Shown: piece after piece, positions 60,026-64,000 of the stretch | Numbering within the stretch: the first letter of the stretch is position 1 | Layout: each line of letters starts with the position of its first letter | From: Actinomadura rifamycini DSM 43936 | Lineage (GTDB): Bacteria > Actinomycetota > Actinomycetes > Streptosporangiales > Streptosporangiaceae | Direction of reading: 5' to 3' | DNA: 64,000 bases | Assembly (NCBI RefSeq): GCF_000425065.1 | Contig: NZ_AULB01000036.1 | Location: 1 to 64,000 of the forward strand | Made by a program: the position numbers and the translations under genes | The notes under the pieces: generated by a model | What the model saw: the letters and a program-made list of their open reading frames with translations, nothing else | What the model was told of the DNA's origin: nothing | Database searches by the model: none

Positions 60026-60487
60026 TCAGGTGTGCTTCATCGAGATGACGGCCTCGCCGCCGCCGATCCCGCTCACCGCGAACGTGATGCCGTTGACGGC
60101 GTTGCTGGGGACCTCCGTCGTCGCGAACGTGGAGATGCTCCCGCCGCCGAGCACCGCGTCGAAGACCACCCGGTCGGCTCCGACCTTGACGGTGACGTGC
60201 TCGACGCCGTTGACGTCCATGGGGATCCGGTCGCCGTCGGACACCCGGACCTCGCACTTCCCGTCGGCGCAGGCGTCCAGGTCCGTCCCGTCGTCGGCCT
60301 TCGGCAGGGGCTTCGGCGGTGCGGACGTGGGCGGTGCGGACGTGGGCGGGGCCGACCGGGTCGGGGACGGGGCCGGAGCCGCCGTCGAGGGTTCCGTTCC
60401 GCCCGCGGCCGCCGGTTCCTCGGAGCCGCAGCCGGCGAGCAGGACGCACGCGGCCGCGACCGCCGGCACCAATCGAGTGATCGCCAT
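60026..60487 (-). CDS. Hypothetical lipoprotein
   Basis: 153 aa. Signal with lipobox VLLAGC (Cys20), a Thr/Ser/Pro-rich linker with PPTSA repeats, then a compact beta domain of about 90 aa containing a CADGKC pair likely to form a disulfide. I recognise no named family. Lies at the end of the kinase/FHA cluster and may be under its control. Confidence 0.72.
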   Translation of the reverse strand: MAITRLVPAVAAACVLLAGCGSEEPAAAGGTEPSTAAPAPSPTRSAPPTSAPPTSAPPKPLPKADDGTDLDACADGKCEVRVSDGDRIPMDVNGVEHVTVKVGADRVVFDAVLGGGSISTFATTEVPSNAVNGITFAVSGIGGGEAVISMKHT

Positions 60488-60567
60488 CGTTCTCCCGTTC
60501 TCCTTTTCCGGGGACCGGGGCGATCGTGCCGCGGAGGCCCCGGGACCGGTCCCGGCGCCTCGGCGGT

Positions 60568-61356
60568 TCACCTGGGCGGCTCCAGTTCGAGCAGGTGCGA
60601 CGGGACGAGGGCCGCGTGGACGAGCAGCACGACGATCAGGTTGTGGTTGAGCGCGTTGCCGATCGGCGGCGGAAGCTCCTCCTCGCGGAGCCCCGCGAAG
60701 TCCTTGCTGAGCCGCAGGCGCACCTTCTCCACGACATGCTGCGCCCGCCTGGCGTTCCACTTCCCGTCCGGACGGGCGAGGTTCAGCTCCGCCGCGACCT
60801 GCGCCCACGTGAGCGGCACCGGGTTCGGCTCCTGCGCGAGGTAGCGGCGCGCCAGGCACGCGAGGACGAGCCGTTCGGTGTCGTCCCGCAGCAGCGCGCC
60901 GTCCGGTTCGGCGGTGCCGAGCTCGTGCAGGTCCGGGGACCCGGCGCGGAGGCGTCCGGCGATGCGCGTCTCCAGCAGGTGCTCCCGCTCCGGGCCGATG
61001 ACGAACAGCGGCGCGTACGCCGCCGGCAGTTCGGCCTCGTGCCCGCCGAGCACCAGCCGGTCGGGGAAGCGGATGGCGCGCTTGCCCGTGTTGTAGAGCA
61101 TCCAGCGCGACCCGTCGTGGCGGATCAGCCCCTGCCGCCGGCTGACGTGCCGGTCGTCCGCCCCGACGCAGACGTGGACCTCGGGCTCGCACCGCCCGAA
61201 GACCACCGTGAACCCGGTGTCCGGCGCGACCCGCATCCCGCCGTTCGGCCCGCGGACGAACAGGGTGCCCGGGGCGGCCGGGGGAAGCTCGTACGCGAGA
61301 CCCGGGCCGCCGGCGGGCAAGAAGTCGACCTTCGGCGTGAACGCCGCCAGCGTCAT
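60568..61356 (-). CDS. FHA domain protein with C-terminal wHTH-like region
   Basis: 262 aa. FHA core around FTVVFGRCEPEVHVCVGADDRHVSRRQGLIRHDGSRWMLYNTG, with the phosphothreonine-binding Arg, Ser and His. The C-terminal part (PLTWAQVAAELNLARPDGKWNARRAQHVVEKVRLRLS) looks like a helix-turn-helix. Next to a Ser/Thr kinase gene, so it may read that kinase's phosphothreonine and bind DNA. Ordered FHA, kinase, kinase-like on one strand. Confidence 0.85.
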   Translation of the reverse strand: MTLAAFTPKVDFLPAGGPGLAYELPPAAPGTLFVRGPNGGMRVAPDTGFTVVFGRCEPEVHVCVGADDRHVSRRQGLIRHDGSRWMLYNTGKRAIRFPDRLVLGGHEAELPAAYAPLFVIGPEREHLLETRIAGRLRAGSPDLHELGTAEPDGALLRDDTERLVLACLARRYLAQEPNPVPLTWAQVAAELNLARPDGKWNARRAQHVVEKVRLRLSKDFAGLREEELPPPIGNALNHNLIVVLLVHAALVPSHLLELEPPR

Positions 61357-61375
61357 GGTGCCGTCCTCCCGTTCA

Positions 61376-62758
61376 TCAGATGCTGCCTTCGGCGTGGCCC
61401 GTGCCCTGCCCGGCCGTGGCCCCCTGCGTGACCAGCCGTCCGTTCGCGTCGACCTTGTAGCGGATCACTCCGCTCCCGCCGTTCGTCACGTCCAGCTCCC
61501 ACACCGTCCTCGGGACCGACGCCGGGATCGGCACCGACACCTCCCACGGCAGTTCGACGTTCTCCACGGTCCGCGAGTCGCCGTTCACCGAGTACGTCAG
61601 CGACTCGACCTCGCCGTCGCCGCTGACCAGGAACCGGATCTCCCCGACCGGCGCCGGGGGCGCGCTCGTCGCCGGGACGGCCGCGGACGGCGGGGCGGGC
61701 GCGGCGGCCGGCTCCGGCCCGCCGCCGCGGCCCTGGAACCACACGGCGGCGGAGACCGCCGCGACCACGGCCAGCGCGGCGGCGACCGCGGCGACCGCGA
61801 CGCCGGCCCGCGCGGGACGGCCGCGCCCGCCGCCCGGCACCGTCGGGCGCTCCGCCGCCGCCCGCCGCCGCTCGATCTCCGCCGCGATCCCCGGCGGCCA
61901 GACCGCCGCGCCGGGCGCCGGCCCGGGCGCCGCGCCCGGGGACGTCCCGGCCGCGAGCCGCTCGGCGAGCCGCGCGGCGGTCGGGCGGCGGGACGGCTCG
62001 CGCTCCATGCAGTCGGCGATCAGCGCCCGCAGGTCCGCGTCGGCGACCCGGTCGAGCCGCGGCCGCTCCGACCGCAGCCGCAGCAGCTGCTCGTGCCACG
62101 TGCCCGCGCCGAACGGCTCCCGGCCGGTCGCCGCGTACAGCAGCGTCGCGCCGAACGTGAACACGTCGCTCGGCGGGCCGATCGGCTCCCCGGCGGCCTG
62201 CTCGGGCGACATGAAGCCGGGCGCGCCGAGCGGCGTCCCCGCGCTCGTGATCGTCGCGGCGTCCAGCGCGCGGGCGATCCCGAAGTCGATGACGCGCGGG
62301 CCGTCCGCCGCCAGCAGGACGTTCGCGGGCGTGAGGTCGCGGTGCACGATCCCGGCGCCGTGGATCTCGACCAGCGCCTCCGCGACGCCCGCCGCCAGCC
62401 GCCGGACCGCGTCCGGCGGCAGCGCCCCGCCCGAGCGGACGGCGTCCCGCAGCGGCACCGAGGGCAGGAACTCCGTCGCCAGCCAGGGCGGACGGGCGTC
62501 CGGAGCGGCGTCGACGACCGGCGCGGTGAACCCGCCGCCGACCGTCCCGGACAGCTCGGCCTCGCGCCGGAACCGCTCCCGGAACCGCGCGTCGGCGGCG
62601 AACTCCGGATGCACGATCTTGACCGCGACCGCCCGTCCGGCGGCGGACCGGCCCAGGTAGACGGTGCCCATGCCGCCCGAGCCGAGCCGCGCGACGAGCC
62701 GGTAGACGCGTCCCGAGGTCTCGACCGAGCGCGGGTCGCCGGGCTCAAGAGCCTGCAC
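61376..62758 (-). CDS. Ser/Thr protein kinase (PknB type)
   Basis: 460 aa from GTG 62758 (GGAGG 5 nt before). Gly loop RLGSGGMGTVYLG (25-37), Lys47, HRDLTPANVLL with Asp141 and Asn146, DFG 158-160, SPEQ. TM helix about 318-340, then an extracytoplasmic beta domain of about 110 aa. No PASTA repeats. Its juxtamembrane GIAAEIERRRAAAE motif recurs in the next gene. Start overlaps the next gene's stop by 14 nt. Confidence 0.93.
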   Translation of the reverse strand: MQALEPGDPRSVETSGRVYRLVARLGSGGMGTVYLGRSAAGRAVAVKIVHPEFAADARFRERFRREAELSGTVGGGFTAPVVDAAPDARPPWLATEFLPSVPLRDAVRSGGALPPDAVRRLAAGVAEALVEIHGAGIVHRDLTPANVLLAADGPRVIDFGIARALDAATITSAGTPLGAPGFMSPEQAAGEPIGPPSDVFTFGATLLYAATGREPFGAGTWHEQLLRLRSERPRLDRVADADLRALIADCMEREPSRRPTAARLAERLAAGTSPGAAPGPAPGAAVWPPGIAAEIERRRAAAERPTVPGGGRGRPARAGVAVAAVAAALAVVAAVSAAVWFQGRGGGPEPAAAPAPPSAAVPATSAPPAPVGEIRFLVSGDGEVESLTYSVNGDSRTVENVELPWEVSVPIPASVPRTVWELDVTNGGSGVIRYKVDANGRLVTQGATAGQGTGHAEGSI

Positions 62759-64000
62759 GTGATCCTCCGCGTGAGTCCGGCGGGGCGAGCGCCCGGACCC
62801 GCCGGTCCGAGGTCGCGACGCACACGACCCCGGCGACGCCCACCGGCACGCCGAGCCGCGCGGCCCGCTCCGCGGCCGCCTCCGCCCCGCGGGTCCAGCG
62901 GACGCGGCCGTCGGCCGCGTCCAACGCGTACAGTGTGCCGTCGCCGCACGCCGCGTACAAGATTCCGCCGTCGAGCGCCAGCGCCGTCGCCTGCGACCGC
63001 GGGTCGTTCGCCGCCCGCGCGACCCGCCGCGACCAGGCGCGCCGCCCGGTGGCCGCGTCGAGCGCGACGACCACGCCGTCCTCGCCCTCCACGAACACCT
63101 TCCCCGCACCGGCCCCGCTCGAGAAGGCGGTCATCGCCCGCCGCTTCCAGAGCGCCTTCCCGTCGGCGGCCCGCAGCGCGTGCAGCGTCCCGAGCCGGTC
63201 GGAGGCGAAGACCCGCTCCCGGTCGAAGCGCAGGTAGGCGCCGTAGTCCATCGGGTACCGCCACCGGATCCGCCCGGACGCCGGGTCCAGCGCGACCAGT
63301 TCGGTCTTCGACGCGGCCACGACGAGACCCGCCCCGGCGGCGAACCCCTCCGGGGTCGGCGCGCCGATCAGGCCGGACGTCCAGCCGCGGCGCCCGTCCT
63401 TCCTGCCCAGCGCGCCGACGCGCTCCCGCCGGTCCGCCCGCCGCGGCGAGACGCCGAAGCAGACGACGTCCGCGGCCACCGCCAGCGGGCCCGCGCTCTC
63501 GCCGACGTCGGCGTCGGACCGCAGGCCGTACGTCCACCGGGTCTCGCCGGACGCGGCCCCGACCGCCCGGAGCCGCCGGCCGCCGTCCTCCGCCAGGAAC
63601 ACGTCCGCGCCCGCCGCCGTGACCCCGGCGGCCCCGCGCTTCCACCGCACGCGGCCGGTGCGCGGGTCCAGCGCGCGGACGTCCTCCCCGACCCGCACCA
63701 GGAGCACGCCGCCGGCGCCGTGCAGCTCGACGTCCTCGTCGCCCTCGTACGACCGCTCCCACAGCCGGACGCCCTCCGGCGGCGGCTCCTCCGCGTCCGG
63801 CCCGGCCGTGCCGCCGTCCGCCTCGCCGCCGTCGGCCGTCCCGCCCGGCAGCGGCACGCTCGCCACCGCCGCGAGCGTCAGCACCCCGGCGCCGAGCCCC
63901 GCCACGACCGTCCGCCGCCCCGGGCGCCGCGGCGCGGGCTCCGCGCGGGCCACCACCGGGACGACCTCGGCGGTGCGGCGCTCCACCTCCGCCGCCACCG
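62745..64000 (-). CDS. Kinase-linked PQQ-like beta-propeller protein (5' partial)
   Basis: At least 417 aa; continues beyond the right edge. Begins with AAEVERRTAEV, very like the juxtamembrane of the neighbouring kinase, then a TM helix (VVAGLGAGVLTLAAVASV) and a PQQ/quinoprotein-like propeller with repeats such as VRALDPRTGRVRWKR, LVALDPASGRIRWRY, VVALDAATGRRAWSR and LYALDAADGRVRWTR. I therefore expect an N-terminal kinase domain outside the window. GTG 63998 could instead be a real start. Confidence 0.8.
   Translation of the reverse strand, partial: VAAEVERRTAEVVPVVARAEPAPRRPGRRTVVAGLGAGVLTLAAVASVPLPGGTADGGEADGGTAGPDAEEPPPEGVRLWERSYEGDEDVELHGAGGVLLVRVGEDVRALDPRTGRVRWKRGAAGVTAAGADVFLAEDGGRRLRAVGAASGETRWTYGLRSDADVGESAGPLAVAADVVCFGVSPRRADRRERVGALGRKDGRRGWTSGLIGAPTPEGFAAGAGLVVAASKTELVALDPASGRIRWRYPMDYGAYLRFDRERVFASDRLGTLHALRAADGKALWKRRAMTAFSSGAGAGKVFVEGEDGVVVALDAATGRRAWSRRVARAANDPRSQATALALDGGILYAACGDGTLYALDAADGRVRWTRGAEAAAERAARLGVPVGVAGVVCVATSDRRVRALAPPDSRGGSRAGS

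Noticed and set aside
1-64000. tRNA, rRNA or insertion sequences
   Set aside because: No cloverleaf, rRNA block, transposase motif or terminal inverted repeat was recognised by eye; a covariance-model search would be decisive.

Overview
This window is about 64 kb of very GC-rich DNA with dense, tightly packed genes. Gene content points to an actinobacterium, most likely in or near the Thermomonosporaceae (Actinomadura/Spirillospora type). The markers are MurT/GatD peptidoglycan amidation, mycothiol synthesis (MshA), an XRE-HBHA-like-DUF2516 block and a mshA-ybjN-gpm block that match mycobacterial gene order, a DUF2207 membrane protein, PASTA-less Ser/Thr kinases with an FHA protein, and many apparently leaderless genes (a TAnnnT -10 box only 6-8 nt before the start codon). 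The family assignment is inference; I saw no rRNA, tRNA, CRISPR array or insertion sequence.

Layout. 1-2.3 kb: two tandem paralogous secreted Ig-repeat proteins. 2.5-10.4 kb: an unusual locus with a membrane pseudo-ATPase whose P-loop Lys is Trp, an intact HerA/DUF87 ATPase, and two convergent, mutually paralogous zinc-ribbon/single-TM proteins. 10.7-12.7 kb: murT-gatD with a strong terminator. 13-20 kb: TerC, DsrE, a nitrobindin-like protein, a Nur-like Fur regulator, YgfZ, Dtd, a BKACE enzyme and asparaginase. The nitrobindin-fur gap holds a tiny divergent ORF with an extraordinary Shine-Dalgarno sequence. 20-30.6 kb: CynX-type MFS with its FadR-type regulator, membrane proteins, metallopeptidase, the XRE-HBHA-like-DUF2516 block, an MMPL transporter and AlaX.

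30.7-32.5 kb: a compact two-gene cassette, DprA-like protein plus zinc-ribbon phosphoribosyltransferase-like protein, preceded by a perfect actinobacterial SOS box. Its 3' end runs into the tail of a GT87 mannosyltransferase gene, as expected for an inserted accessory (probably defence) module. 33.8-36.9 kb: NarL-type two-component system and BlaI-M56 pair. 36.9-39.5 kb: MarR-MFS-PPOX operon. 39.5-40.7 kb: trpS under a textbook Trp-Trp leader-peptide attenuator. 40.7-49 kb: TetR-controlled methyltransferase operon, OmpA-like lipoprotein, TetR-AlkZ-type glycosylase operon, MarR-controlled dioxygenase and an epimerase. 49-60 kb: macrodomain, Usp, acyl-CoA synthetase, methyltransferase, SDR, mshA-ybjN-gpmA, and an HTH regulator divergent from an alpha/beta hydrolase and CPBP protease. 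60-64 kb: lipoprotein, FHA protein, Ser/Thr kinase and the C-terminal part of a second kinase-like beta-propeller protein that leaves the window.

The most noteworthy items are the SOS-boxed DprA-PRTase cassette, the pseudo-ATPase/HerA/zinc-ribbon locus, the 12-codon ORF with 16S-tail complementarity, and the trpS attenuator.
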